NCBI GenBank assembly: GCA_021770785.1
Contig: JAETQH010000024.1
Location: forward strand, 1 to 58,565
Reading direction: 5' to 3'
Origin: Lachnospiraceae bacterium
Lineage (GTDB): Bacteria > Bacillota > Clostridia > Lachnospirales > Lachnospiraceae
Length of the DNA: 58,565 nucleotides
Each line of letters begins with the position of its first letter. The first letter of the stretch is position 1. Positions 41,687-51,298 of this stretch are shown one piece after another. A program made the translations under genes and the position numbers. Under the pieces are notes generated by a model that searched no databases, was not told the origin of the DNA, and saw only the letters and a list, made by a program, of their open reading frames with translations.

Positions 41687-43003
41687 ATGGAAAATTCAAT
41701 TATTTTAATGATATTGTTGCAGATAGTGTTAATCTTTTTAAATGCGGTGTTTGCCTGCGCAGAGATTGCAGTTATCTCTATGAATGAGAACAAACTGGCG
41801 AAGATGGCGAATGAGGGAGACAAACGTGCCATACGTCTCGCCCGCCTGACGAAGGAGCCGGCGCGGTTTTTGGCCACCATCCAGGTCGCCATCACCCTGT
41901 CAGGATTTTTGGGAAGCGCCTTTGCGGCGGAAAATTTTTCCGATGTTCTGGTGGAAGGCCTGCTGGGGCTTGGGGTGGCTGTCCCGGAGAAAACCTTAAA
42001 CATGTTTTCCGTGTTTTTCATCACCGTGATTTTATCTTATGTTACCCTGATTTTCGGTGAGTTGGTACCAAAGCAGATAGCCATGAGAAAAACCGAAACC
42101 ATGGCACTTGGAATGTCGGGATTAATCAGCGCCATAGCAAAAATTTTTACTCCTTTAGTCTGGCTTTTGACAGTTTCCACCAACGGCGTATTGCGGTTGA
42201 TTGGAATAGAGCCGGGAGCCCAGGAAGAGCAGATAGGAGAGGAAGAAATCCGCATGATGGTGGACGCAGGTAGCGAAAAGGGTACCATAGATAATGAGGA
42301 AAAAGAATTCATCCAGAATGTGTTTGAGTTTGACGATCTTTCTGCGGACGAAATTGCTACCCACCGGACGGATATCGTTATGCTGGATTTGCAGGATTCT
42401 ATGGAAACCTGGCAGGAGATAATTTTACATAGCAGACATACCAGATATCCGGTTTGTGACGATTCGGCGGATAAAATCGTGGGTATCCTTCATGCAGAAG
42501 AATATTTCCGCATAGAGGACAAAACAAGGGAAAGGGTGTTAGAGCAGGCAGTGCGCCTTGCCTATTTCGTGCCGGACAGCGTGAAAGCCGATGTGCTTTT
42601 CCGGAATATGAGAAATGCAAGGCAGACTATGGCGGTGGTTTTAGATGAATATGGCGGAATGAGCGGCATTGTAACCTTAAACGATTTGGTGGAGCAGCTA
42701 GTAGGCGAATTGTGTGACGGCGCGGCGGGAGAAGAGGAAGAAAGCTTTATCGAAACCGTTGAGGACGGTATCTGGAAAATCCATGGCAGTGCCCCCATTG
42801 ATGAGGTGCAGAAGGCCCTGGGGGTGCCGCTACCCTGTGAGGATTACGAAACCTTTAACGGCTTGATTTTCGACACCTTGGGGGCGATACCGGAGGACGG
42901 CTCTGATTTGGAAATGGAGGCGTCAGGACTGCGAATCCAGGTGACGGAAATCAAGGACCATCAAGTGGAGACGGCAATCGTCCGGTTGGCGGTTTCCGCA
43001 TAA
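41687..43003 (+). CDS. HlyC/CorC-family CBS-domain membrane protein
   Basis: Proteins of this DUF21/CNNM class are implicated in Mg2+ (and Co2+) transport. The 438 residues have a DUF21 membrane domain (about 1-180, four helices), a CBS pair (about 205-325, including RHTRYPVCDDSADKIVGILH) and a CorC_HlyC domain (about 345-430, ETVEDGIWKIHGSAPIDEVQKALG). The start at 41687 is fixed by GGAGG 8 bases upstream; a frame-open ATG 45 bases earlier lies in the terminator tail. The upstream leader peptide and terminator suggest ion-responsive transcription. Confidence 0.92.
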   Translation: MENSIILMILLQIVLIFLNAVFACAEIAVISMNENKLAKMANEGDKRAIRLARLTKEPARFLATIQVAITLSGFLGSAFAAENFSDVLVEGLLGLGVAVPEKTLNMFSVFFITVILSYVTLIFGELVPKQIAMRKTETMALGMSGLISAIAKIFTPLVWLLTVSTNGVLRLIGIEPGAQEEQIGEEEIRMMVDAGSEKGTIDNEEKEFIQNVFEFDDLSADEIATHRTDIVMLDLQDSMETWQEIILHSRHTRYPVCDDSADKIVGILHAEEYFRIEDKTRERVLEQAVRLAYFVPDSVKADVLFRNMRNARQTMAVVLDEYGGMSGIVTLNDLVEQLVGELCDGAAGEEEESFIETVEDGIWKIHGSAPIDEVQKALGVPLPCEDYETFNGLIFDTLGAIPEDGSDLEMEASGLRIQVTEIKDHQVETAIVRLAVSA

Positions 43004-43140
43004 AAGAAGAAAATATGGAAAGTGCTGTTTTGTCGCTAGGAAAAATGAAAAAATAATGCTATAATATTGAAAAATGTAGACAAAATTGCCCGGCGCAGCG
43101 GATAAAATCTGGAAATAATACGGGCGGAAAGTGTGAAAGT

Positions 43141-44514
43141 ATGGGTGGAGAATGGGATAAAGTGACAAGCGGTACGACGGATACCGTTCTTAGGTCAATG
43201 GATGAGAAAGATTTTGAACTTTATATTTATTCTCTGCGCAAGATGGCGGAAAATAATTTGGAGAGCAACCGCACCTTTATGACAGACCTGTATAATCTGC
43301 GGGCATTTCAGTATAAGGCGGCAGAAGAACTGTTGGAGAACCCACAGCTGAAATTTGCCATGATAGTTTTAGATTTTGCAAATTTTAAATCCATCAACGA
43401 ATTTTGCGGACGGGAAGTAGGGGACGGTCTGTTAAAATGTACGGCGGATGCCCTGCGGGAGCAGATGCGGGAGCATGTGGTGCTGTCCCATTTCAGGGCG
43501 GATATCTTTGCGCTGGTTCTGCCTTTTGAAAAGGAAGAAGAGCTAGTGGACACCGTGCAGCGGATTGACAGAAGGATTTCCGAATATAAGATACCTTATA
43601 AAGTGCTTCCTGCCTTCGGTATCTGTGTTGCGGAAAGTCCTACCATGTCGGTGAGCCTGATGCGTGATTATGCCACTATGGCGCTAAATACCATCAAGGG
43701 CAAATTTTATGCGAAATATGCTTTTTTTGATGAAAAAATGCGCAGCCGGATGCTTCTGAATAAAATGATTGAAAACGACATTGTAGGGGCGTTAGAGGAC
43801 GAACAGCTTCAGCCGTATATACAGCCGAAAATTGATATGGAGACAAAGGAAATCATGGGCGGGGAAGCGCTGGTGCGCTGGCACCATCCAAAACGCGGCG
43901 TGGTTCCGCCGGGACAGTTCCTTCCGGTATTAGAAAAAAACGGACTGATTATTGATGTGGATATCTATATCTGGAAGCGGGTATTCGAATTTGTGGGGAA
44001 ACGCTTGTCGGAGGGCAAAAAGATAGTTCCTATCTCCATCAACATATCCCGTTGTCATGTATTCGACAAAACCTTCCGAAAATGTTTGGTGGAGCTGGCA
44101 CAGGAATACCATGTTCCGCCGGAGTACGTGCTGTTAGAGCTGACGGAAAGCGGATTTTTGGAAAACGAAGAGGCAATGTATGAGAATATGAAGTACTTAA
44201 GGGACTACGGATTCCATTTATCCATGGATGATTTCGGCACCGGCTACTCCACCATGACCATGTTGAAAAACCAGCCGGTGGATGAGATTAAAATTGACCG
44301 GGGATTTATCGTGGATATTGAGAATGCAAAGAGCAAAAGCATTGTGCGCCATACCATAGATATGCTTCACGAGTTGAACATGAAAATTATTGTTGAGGGC
44401 GTGGAGGAAAAGGCACAGCAGGATTTTTTGCTGCAATGCGGCTGTAGCAGTGCCCAGGGATTCTTTTATTACAAGCCTATGCCGGTGGAGGAGTTTGAAC
44501 AGCTGTTAAATTAG
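43141..44514 (+). CDS. EAL-domain c-di-GMP phosphodiesterase with degenerate GGDEF domain
   Basis: The 457 residues hold a GGDEF-like domain (about 50-205) whose active-site loop is lost: the position of GGDEF reads FRADIF. A complete EAL domain follows (about 215-455) with EALVRW, ISINISRCH, ELTESGF, DDFGTGYSTM, KIDRGFI and EGVEEKAQQ. It should degrade cyclic di-GMP, with the N-terminal domain as a regulator. It is cytoplasmic, with no membrane segment. It lies between a CorC-like gene and ktrB, about 3.7 kb before the flagellar genes it may influence. Confidence 0.9.
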   Translation: MGGEWDKVTSGTTDTVLRSMDEKDFELYIYSLRKMAENNLESNRTFMTDLYNLRAFQYKAAEELLENPQLKFAMIVLDFANFKSINEFCGREVGDGLLKCTADALREQMREHVVLSHFRADIFALVLPFEKEEELVDTVQRIDRRISEYKIPYKVLPAFGICVAESPTMSVSLMRDYATMALNTIKGKFYAKYAFFDEKMRSRMLLNKMIENDIVGALEDEQLQPYIQPKIDMETKEIMGGEALVRWHHPKRGVVPPGQFLPVLEKNGLIIDVDIYIWKRVFEFVGKRLSEGKKIVPISINISRCHVFDKTFRKCLVELAQEYHVPPEYVLLELTESGFLENEEAMYENMKYLRDYGFHLSMDDFGTGYSTMTMLKNQPVDEIKIDRGFIVDIENAKSKSIVRHTIDMLHELNMKIIVEGVEEKAQQDFLLQCGCSSAQGFFYYKPMPVEEFEQLLN

Positions 44515-44540
44515 CGGCAGCTCCTTAGCGGTATTTTGTC

Positions 44541-44569
44541 TTGTAATAGGGCGGCAAATAGACTAGAAT
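44541..44569 (+). promoter_or_regulatory. sigma-A promoter of ktrB-ktrA
   Basis: TTGTAA (44541-44546), 17 bases, TAGAAT (44564-44569). Confidence 0.5.
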
Positions 44570-44614
44570 GATAGCAACATAAAGAATATAGGAAAGAAAA
44601 AGGTGTAAAAAGCA

Positions 44615-45961
44615 ATGATGAAAAAAAGAAAGAAACATCTTTCCACCTTCCAGATTATCAGTATCGGATTCCTGTTGTTGATTTTTCTGGGGGCACTTCT
44701 TCTTATGCTCCCCTTTTCCACCCGGGACGGACAGGGGGCGTCTTTTTTAGAGGCGCTCTTTACCGCCACCTCCGCCGCATGTGTGACAGGATTGATTGTG
44801 CAGGATACGGCGACTTACTGGTCGGGGTTTGGGCAGTTTATTATTATCCTTTTGATTCAAATCGGAGGGATGGGAGTTGTGACACTGACGATAGCCATTA
44901 CCATGATTTCCGGCAGAAAAATCGGATTGATGCAGAGAACCACCATGCAGGAATCCATTTCGGCGCCGTATATGGGCGGAATCGTGCGGATGACAGGTTT
45001 TATCTTAAAGATGGTTGCACTTGTGGAGCTGTTGGGGGCGTTGGCGATGCTTCCGGTGTTTGTAAAAGAATTTGGAATGAAAAGAGGGCTTTGGTATTCC
45101 CTGTTTCATTCCATTTCTGCATTTTGTAACGCAGGCTTTGATTTGATGGGGGTAAAGGAAAAGTTTTCCTCCCTTACGGATTATGCGGCAAATCCGGTGA
45201 TTAACCTCACCATTATGGCGCTCATTGTGGTGGGAGGCATCGGCTTTACCACATGGAGCGATATCAAGACGAAAAAGCTGCATTTCCGGAAATACCGGAT
45301 GCAGAGCAAGGTGGTATTGGTGGTAACTGCCATGTTAATTATTTTCCCTGCGTTGTTCTTTTATTTTCATGATTTTTCCATGGGGAAATGGGACGGCATT
45401 TCCACCGAAGAAAAGATATGGAGTGCGCTTTTTATGTCGGTGACGCCCCGTACCGCAGGCTTTAACACCATAGACTTAACCGCTTTAAGCGAGCCGGGAA
45501 TTTTGATAACCATTATCCTTATGCTGATAGGCGGTTCTCCCGGATCTACGGCAGGCGGCTTAAAAACCACCACCATTGCGGTGATTTTCCTTACGGTAAT
45601 ATCGGTGTTCCGCAGGAAGGAGGATACCAATTGTTTTGGGCGGCGGATTGCGGAGGATACGGTGAAATATGCAGCTACCATCCTTTTTATGTATCTGGTA
45701 TTATGCTTATCCGGCGGAATTGCCATCAGCTGCTTAGAGGGGCTGCCGATTCTTACCTGTATGTTTGAGTCTGCCTCCGCCATCGGTACGGTGGGGTTGA
45801 CGCTGGGAATCACTACGGGGCTTGGTAATGTGTCGAGGGTAATATTAATTATATTGATGTATTTGGGCAGGGTAGGCGGGCTGACGCTGGTATTTGCCGC
45901 AGTAGCCGGTGCCCGTGCCAATGGTTCAAGGCTGCCTCAGGAAAAGATTACGGTGGGCTGA
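44615..45961 (+). CDS. ktrB: Potassium uptake protein KtrB/TrkH
   Basis: Membrane subunit of a K+ (often Na+-dependent) uptake channel. The 448 residues contain four pore repeats with selectivity glycines: ATSAACVTGLI, SISAFCNAGFD, VTPRTAGFNTI and SASAIGTVGLT. Eight to ten membrane helices are evident. The short form without extra N-terminal helices is KtrB-like. The start has AAAAGGTG about 11 bases upstream. It forms an operon with ktrA, 55 bases downstream, whose product gates it. Confidence 0.95.
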   Translation: MMKKRKKHLSTFQIISIGFLLLIFLGALLLMLPFSTRDGQGASFLEALFTATSAACVTGLIVQDTATYWSGFGQFIIILLIQIGGMGVVTLTIAITMISGRKIGLMQRTTMQESISAPYMGGIVRMTGFILKMVALVELLGALAMLPVFVKEFGMKRGLWYSLFHSISAFCNAGFDLMGVKEKFSSLTDYAANPVINLTIMALIVVGGIGFTTWSDIKTKKLHFRKYRMQSKVVLVVTAMLIIFPALFFYFHDFSMGKWDGISTEEKIWSALFMSVTPRTAGFNTIDLTALSEPGILITIILMLIGGSPGSTAGGLKTTTIAVIFLTVISVFRRKEDTNCFGRRIAEDTVKYAATILFMYLVLCLSGGIAISCLEGLPILTCMFESASAIGTVGLTLGITTGLGNVSRVILIILMYLGRVGGLTLVFAAVAGARANGSRLPQEKITVG

Positions 45962-46016
45962 CAAAACATATAAGAACGGCCGGTTTTTGTTCCGGCTGAA
46001 AGGAGATTGAGGGCAG

Positions 46017-46679
46017 ATGAAAGGAAAGAATATGAAATCAATTTTATTAATCGGGCTGGGAAGATTTGGGCGCCACATCGCCATTAAATTAAACGAGCTG
46101 GGCCATCAGGTCATGGCGATTGACATACAGGAGGAACGGGTGGACGCAGTGTTGCCCTTTGTCACCAACGCGCAGATAGGAGACTGTACCAACGAGGACT
46201 TTTTAGGCGCATTGGGCGTGCGGAATTTTGATGTCTGTATTGTTGCCATCGGCGGGAATTTCCAGAATTCCCTGGAAACCACGTCCCTGTTAAAAGAGCT
46301 GGGGGCAAAGATGGTGGTGTCAAGGGCAGAGCGTGACGTACAGGCAAAATTTTTGCTGCGCAACGGAGCGGACGAAGTGGTATATCTGGAAAAGCAGGTG
46401 GCGGACTGGACGGCGATACGCTACAGTTCCGACCACATCTTCGATTACATTGAACTGAGCGAGGAATATGCCATTTTTGAGGTGGAGGTGCCGAAGGAGT
46501 GGATTGGAAAGACCATCGGGGAAATTGATATCCGTCGGAAATACAATATTAACATCATGGCAACAAAAATGAATGACGAATTAAATATCACCATCAGCCC
46601 GGATGTGAAATTTACGCAAAACCAGACCATGCTGGTGTTAGGAAATAATAAGGATCTTCAAAAATGCTTCCATATATAA
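46017..46679 (+). CDS. ktrA: Potassium channel regulator KtrA (RCK protein)
   Basis: Cytoplasmic gating ring of the Ktr channel. The 220 residues have an RCK_N Rossmann domain with GLGRFGRH (about residues 13-20) and the acidic residue in MAIDIQEERVD, then an RCK_C domain (about 135-220). RCK domains bind ATP/ADP, and c-di-AMP in many Firmicutes. AAAGGAG lies 11 bases before the ATG; ATG 46032 is an alternative. It is the last gene before the flagellar block. Confidence 0.96.
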   Translation: MKGKNMKSILLIGLGRFGRHIAIKLNELGHQVMAIDIQEERVDAVLPFVTNAQIGDCTNEDFLGALGVRNFDVCIVAIGGNFQNSLETTSLLKELGAKMVVSRAERDVQAKFLLRNGADEVVYLEKQVADWTAIRYSSDHIFDYIELSEEYAIFEVEVPKEWIGKTIGEIDIRRKYNINIMATKMNDELNITISPDVKFTQNQTMLVLGNNKDLQKCFHI

Positions 46680-46731
46680 AATAAAAAACGGCATATCCGT
46701 ATGGGAAATGGCACTTTTTTGAAATCGGCAC

Positions 46732-46758
46732 TAAGGAAAAAATTTTTTCAACCGATAT
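46732..46758 (+). promoter_or_regulatory. sigma-28 promoter of the flgM operon
   Basis: TAAG (46732-46735), 16 bases, CCGATAT (46752-46758). It has the same spacing and -10 as the promoters before flaG and flagellin. Confidence 0.8.
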
Positions 46759-46801
46759 AGAAACTATAAAGCGAATTTCAAGGAAGAAAGGAGATGCCAT
46801 T

Positions 46802-47080
46802 ATGCGTATAGAGGCTTATAATCAAGTGGCACAACTTTACAATAAGAATAAGACAGTAAAGGCACAAGAGACAAACAGCGCAAGTGCTGCCCGCGATGAA
46901 GTACAGATTTCTTCATTCGGACGTGATTATCAGATAGCAAAACAGGCAGTGGCAGAAGCTTCGGATATCAGGGAAGATAGAGTCGCACAGCTTAAGGAAA
47001 GTGTCAACTCTGGTAATTACAATGTGGATGTGAATGATTTCGCGAACAGATTATTACAAAAGTACAATGCGTTAGTGTAA
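46802..47080 (+). CDS. flgM: Anti-sigma-28 factor FlgM
   Basis: FlgM holds sigma-28 (FliA/SigD) inactive until it is exported through the finished hook-basal body. The 92 residues show the family pattern: a disordered Asn/Thr/Ser-rich first half, then DEVQISSFGRDYQIAKQAV and the C-terminal sigma-binding helices RVAQLKESVNSGNYNVDVNDFANRLL. AAAGGAG lies 8 bases before the ATG. It is the first gene of a late flagellar operon behind a sigma-28 promoter, which gives a feedback loop. Confidence 0.95.
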   Translation: MRIEAYNQVAQLYNKNKTVKAQETNSASAARDEVQISSFGRDYQIAKQAVAEASDIREDRVAQLKESVNSGNYNVDVNDFANRLLQKYNALV

Positions 47081-47095
47081 AAGTGAGGGCTGACT

Positions 47096-47608
47096 GTGGC
47101 TAGTTTAATGGAAGATCTTTTAGAGGTATTAGGAAAAGAAGAAGCGGAATACCAGAAACTGGTAGCGATTGCAGAGGAAAAAAGGGATGCGGTCATCAAG
47201 GGGGATATCAAGCTCCTTGATACGGTAACCGTTAAAGAGCAGGATGCGGCAAGCGCCCTTCTTAATCTTTCCAACAAAAGGACCCAGGTACTTACCGACA
47301 TGGCGACGGTGCTTGGGAAGAATCCCGAAGAGATTACCATCACCAAGATGATAGGGTATCTGGAAAAACAGCCCGTGGAGCAGGAAAAGCTGCTAAAGCA
47401 GCGTGACCGCCTTTTGGAGGTGGGCACACAGATGCAGCTTTTGAACCGTCAGAATGAAGCGCTTTTGCAGCAGGCATTGGAATTGGTGGAATTTGACCTT
47501 ACCTTGCTAAAGAGTATGCGACAGGCACCTGAGACTGCGAACTATGATAAAAACGCCTACAATACGGGCGATATCTTGGGGAGCAGCGGCTTCGACGCCA
47601 AACAGTAG
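47096..47608 (+). CDS. flgN: Flagellar export chaperone FlgN
   Basis: FlgN binds FlgK and FlgL and brings them to the export gate. The 170 residues are almost all helix with a Leu heptad pattern, and the tail contains LNRQNEALLQQALELVEFDLTLL, typical of FlgN in Firmicutes. The start is taken as GTG 47096 (16 bases after flgM); ATG 47108 is possible. Its place between flgM and flgK is the standard order. Confidence 0.9.
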   Translation: MASLMEDLLEVLGKEEAEYQKLVAIAEEKRDAVIKGDIKLLDTVTVKEQDAASALLNLSNKRTQVLTDMATVLGKNPEEITITKMIGYLEKQPVEQEKLLKQRDRLLEVGTQMQLLNRQNEALLQQALELVEFDLTLLKSMRQAPETANYDKNAYNTGDILGSSGFDAKQ

Positions 47609-47635
47609 CAATAGCAGAGCAGGGAGGAACCTACC

Positions 47636-49399
47636 ATGGCAAATGGTTTTGGAAGTATGTTTATCGGCGTTGCCGGTTTACAGAGCGCACAGAATGCGTT
47701 AAACACAACAGCAAACAACCTTTCGAATGTAGACACAACCGGATATGTCCGCCAGCAGGTTTTATTTGCGGACCGCGATTATGTCACCTTTAACCAGAGT
47801 GCGGCAGTCAGCAAGCAGCAGTCCGGTCTGGGTGTGAAAATCGGTGACGTGGTGCATACCCGGGATGTTTTCTTAGACAGATTATATCGTACCACTTCGG
47901 GGCGGGAGGCATTTTATTCGGCGACTTACGAGGCTGTTACGGAAGTGGAGACTTACTTTCAGGAATTAGAGGGACAGGCGTTTCAGGATGCCCTGACGGA
48001 TTTCTGGGAGTCATTTCAGGAGTTTTATAAAGCGCCGGATGACAGCATTTATCAGAATCTTGTGGTGCAGAAAGCACAGCTTTTTGTCAGCAGGTCCAAT
48101 GCCGTTTATTCGGGTCTGAAGAGTTACCAGTACAATATCAATACACAGATTAAAGACGATGTGAAACGCGTCAATGAGTTAGGCAAGACCATCAGTGATC
48201 TGAACATGAAGATTCAGACCATTGAGGCGGCTGACATTGAGACGGCGATGACCCTTAGGGATGCCAGGGACGAGGCGTTAGATGAGCTCTCCAGCCTTGT
48301 GGATATCAGCTACAAGGAGACGGTAAACGGCGTGGTGAAGGTCAGCATCGAGGGGCAGGAGTTTATTGATGATTTGCGTTGTTACGAGATGGGGCTTAAG
48401 ACGGATAAGTCCAATATGTTTGTAACGCCTTACTGGCCCCACCTTTCCGAAGAAGGGAACAACGATTATACTTATGTATTCAATTTTAATAAAGATATTT
48501 CCACGGAGAATCAGAATGATTTAGGTGAAATCAAGGCGCTGATTTTAGCCAGAGGTGATAAGGTGGCTGATTACACCGATATTCTGGGCGTGAACAAGGA
48601 TGTTTATAACGATACCACGGATATGTCTGTCATGCTCCGGGTGGAGGCGCAGTTAGATCAGCTGTTCCACGGTATTGTGACATCATTAAATGATATTTTC
48701 TGCCCGAATGTGGCAGCTTCCGAGTATATCGGCGGGCTGGCAGGCGGAAATACCGTCACCATGACAGGACAGGGCGGAGTGACATTTACCGTAGACGAAA
48801 ATACATTGATTTTAGATATGGATAACTGTTCTGTAGGGGCGGACGGGAAATTGCCGCCTCAGGAGTTATTTACCCGTATCGGAACAGAACGTTATACCGA
48901 GGCATCTTATACGGACCCCGTTACCGGCGAGACAAAGACTTATTATATCTATAATGAAGAGGACCCGGCGGACGGAACCAAGCAGTACACTCTGCGGAGC
49001 GTCAGCGTCAATGAGGCAGTTATCTTAGATGAGACAATGCTTCCCCACCTGCTGCAGAATGGGGATGTGAACCAGGCGCTGGGAGTAGCTCTTGCGGCGG
49101 CTTGGGAAAAGGAGGGCCTGACTTTAAGCCCTAACGATACGAAGCCATATTCTTTTGCAGATTACTATGCGGCAATGACAGGGGAGTATGCTACTTACGG
49201 GGATATTTACGGGGAGCATGCATCAGGTCTGCAGCAGTCACTTTTGACGGTAGACAACCAGAGGCAGAACGTGATTGGAGTATCCTCCGACGAGGAGTTG
49301 ACCTATATGATTAAGTATCAGAATGCTTACAATGCTTCCAGCCGTTTTATTAATGTGATTAACGAAATGATAGAACATCTGATTACACAATTAGGTTAA
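47636..49399 (+). CDS. flgK: Flagellar hook-associated protein FlgK (first copy)
   Basis: FlgK (HAP1) forms the hook-filament junction. The 587 residues have the D0 start FGSMFIGVAGLQSAQNALNTTANNLSNVDTTGY and the matching C-terminal helix DEELTYMIKYQNAYNASSRFINVINEMIEHLI. The middle is a variable, surface-exposed region. The start follows AGGGAGG. It is directly followed by a second, divergent flgK, an uncommon arrangement. Confidence 0.93.
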   Translation: MANGFGSMFIGVAGLQSAQNALNTTANNLSNVDTTGYVRQQVLFADRDYVTFNQSAAVSKQQSGLGVKIGDVVHTRDVFLDRLYRTTSGREAFYSATYEAVTEVETYFQELEGQAFQDALTDFWESFQEFYKAPDDSIYQNLVVQKAQLFVSRSNAVYSGLKSYQYNINTQIKDDVKRVNELGKTISDLNMKIQTIEAADIETAMTLRDARDEALDELSSLVDISYKETVNGVVKVSIEGQEFIDDLRCYEMGLKTDKSNMFVTPYWPHLSEEGNNDYTYVFNFNKDISTENQNDLGEIKALILARGDKVADYTDILGVNKDVYNDTTDMSVMLRVEAQLDQLFHGIVTSLNDIFCPNVAASEYIGGLAGGNTVTMTGQGGVTFTVDENTLILDMDNCSVGADGKLPPQELFTRIGTERYTEASYTDPVTGETKTYYIYNEEDPADGTKQYTLRSVSVNEAVILDETMLPHLLQNGDVNQALGVALAAAWEKEGLTLSPNDTKPYSFADYYAAMTGEYATYGDIYGEHASGLQQSLLTVDNQRQNVIGVSSDEELTYMIKYQNAYNASSRFINVINEMIEHLITQLG

Positions 49400-49447
49400 A
49401 AATAGATATCCCGGTATACGGGGAAACAGAAAGAGAAGAGGTGCTTT

Positions 49448-51286
49448 ATGCCATCAACATTTTTTGGATTAACCATTGCATCATCTGGTTTGAGTGCTTA
49501 CCAGATTGCGTTAAATACAACTGCAAATAATGTTTCAAATGTACAGACCAAGGGCTACACCAAGCAGGTGGCAAACCGCGTAGCGTCCGACTGTATCAGG
49601 GTATATCAGAAATACGGATCTGTAGGAACTGGTGTTACCACCACCTCCATTACCCAGCTGCGGAATATCTATTATGATACAAAATACTGGTATAACCAGG
49701 CGTCCGTAGGACTTTATGAGACGAAGCTGAATTATATGCAGCAGATTGAAAATTATTATATTGATGATGATTCGGCAAAGGGGTTTTCTACCATACTAAA
49801 CACCATGTTTAATGCGTTAGATACTTTAAAGAACCAGTCCGGTACCATGGATGCAAGACAGGAGTTTGTGGGAAGCGTCCAGAATTTTGCCACTTTCTTT
49901 AATGCGACCTATCAGGGCTTAGCTGAGATACAGAGTAATGCAAACGAAGAAATTAAATCTACCGTGGCAAACATCAATGCCATTGCAGAAAAAATCGCAA
50001 ACTTAAATAAACAGATTAACGTCATCGAGGTACAGGGCGGATATGCCAATGAGCTTCGTGACCAGAGGGCGCTGCTGATTGATGAATTATCAGCCATTGT
50101 GCCTACCGAGGTTTCCGAGATTCCGGTGAGAAATTCCAATTATCCGGAGATGGAGACCGGGGCGAACAATTATATCGTAAGGATTGGCGGCCAGACCTTG
50201 GTGGACGGTTACGAATATGAGACTTTAACCTGTGTGGCAAGAGAACACAAGGTGAACCAGTGTGATAATGAGGGAATGTATGATATAAAGTGGACGACGA
50301 CGGGCAATACCTTTGCGGCAGGGGCGTCCTCCATGTCCGGTTCCCTAAAGGCTCTGTTTGATGTCCGCGACGGTAACAACGGAGAGAATTTCACCGGAGC
50401 GGCGCAGGTATTAAACAGCAGGCAGATACAGATTATCAGCCCCTCTATCACATCTATAGAAGCCATGACCATGCCGGAGACCGGTGTTTTGACCATTAAC
50501 GGAAAAACTTATAACTATACGGATTTCTCCTTTGAATTAGACGATGAGGGAAATATCACCTCCTACACCTTTAACTTGGAAAATGCCATGAGCACAGAAG
50601 AAAGGCTTCAGGTAGACGGAATGAAAGCCTCCATCGGTTCTTCCGTAGACGTGATGGGAGTTCCTTATTATATGGCGCAGATGAATCAGTTCCTCCGCTC
50701 CTTTGGTTCCATGTTTAACGATATTATGTTAAAGGGAGAGGATCTGAACGGAGATGCCACAGACTATTATTCTTTTATTACAGGAACAGATTTAAACGGG
50801 AATGATTTCTTCTTTGGCAAGAGTGATGCAGGTTACGGCGGAACGGTAAACTGTACCGACAGCAGCTACTATAAGCTGACAGCTGCTAACCTCTGCGCAT
50901 CCAGTCTCTGCGTAAAGAATCCGGAGAAGTTAGCAACCCAGACATTTCGGGATCCGGAGAGTGGCGTAGATGATTATGATATCATGGAGGAACTTGCCAA
51001 ATTAAAGAGTGATACCGTGGTTTTCCGGGGCGGCTCTGCAGACGGCTTCTTAAAATGTATGATTTCAGATGTTTCCATCGATGCACAGAAAGCAGAGATT
51101 TTTCAGAATAATTTCCTGAATATCCAGAGCCAGCTTGAGACACAGAGAATGTCTGTTTCTGGTGTAGATGAGGACGAGGAAGCTTTAGACTTGATTAAAT
51201 TCCAGAATGCCTATAACCTTTCGTCAAAAATGATATCCGTTATGGCGCAGATCTATGATAAATTGATTCAGGAAACCGGTGTATAA
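49448..51286 (+). CDS. flgK: Flagellar hook-associated protein FlgK (second copy)
   Basis: The second FlgK paralogue has 612 residues. The N-terminus is FFGLTIASSGLSAYQIALNTTANNVSNVQTKGYTKQ and the C-terminus DEDEEALDLIKFQNAYNLSSKMISVMAQIYDKLI. The two copies share the end helices but differ throughout the middle, so the duplication is old. It lies 48 bases after the first copy and 12 before flgL. Either both sit in the junction in mixed rings, or they assemble in separate layers. Confidence 0.93.
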   Translation: MPSTFFGLTIASSGLSAYQIALNTTANNVSNVQTKGYTKQVANRVASDCIRVYQKYGSVGTGVTTTSITQLRNIYYDTKYWYNQASVGLYETKLNYMQQIENYYIDDDSAKGFSTILNTMFNALDTLKNQSGTMDARQEFVGSVQNFATFFNATYQGLAEIQSNANEEIKSTVANINAIAEKIANLNKQINVIEVQGGYANELRDQRALLIDELSAIVPTEVSEIPVRNSNYPEMETGANNYIVRIGGQTLVDGYEYETLTCVAREHKVNQCDNEGMYDIKWTTTGNTFAAGASSMSGSLKALFDVRDGNNGENFTGAAQVLNSRQIQIISPSITSIEAMTMPETGVLTINGKTYNYTDFSFELDDEGNITSYTFNLENAMSTEERLQVDGMKASIGSSVDVMGVPYYMAQMNQFLRSFGSMFNDIMLKGEDLNGDATDYYSFITGTDLNGNDFFFGKSDAGYGGTVNCTDSSYYKLTAANLCASSLCVKNPEKLATQTFRDPESGVDDYDIMEELAKLKSDTVVFRGGSADGFLKCMISDVSIDAQKAEIFQNNFLNIQSQLETQRMSVSGVDEDEEALDLIKFQNAYNLSSKMISVMAQIYDKLIQETGV

Positions 51287-51298
51287 GGGGGAAGATAA

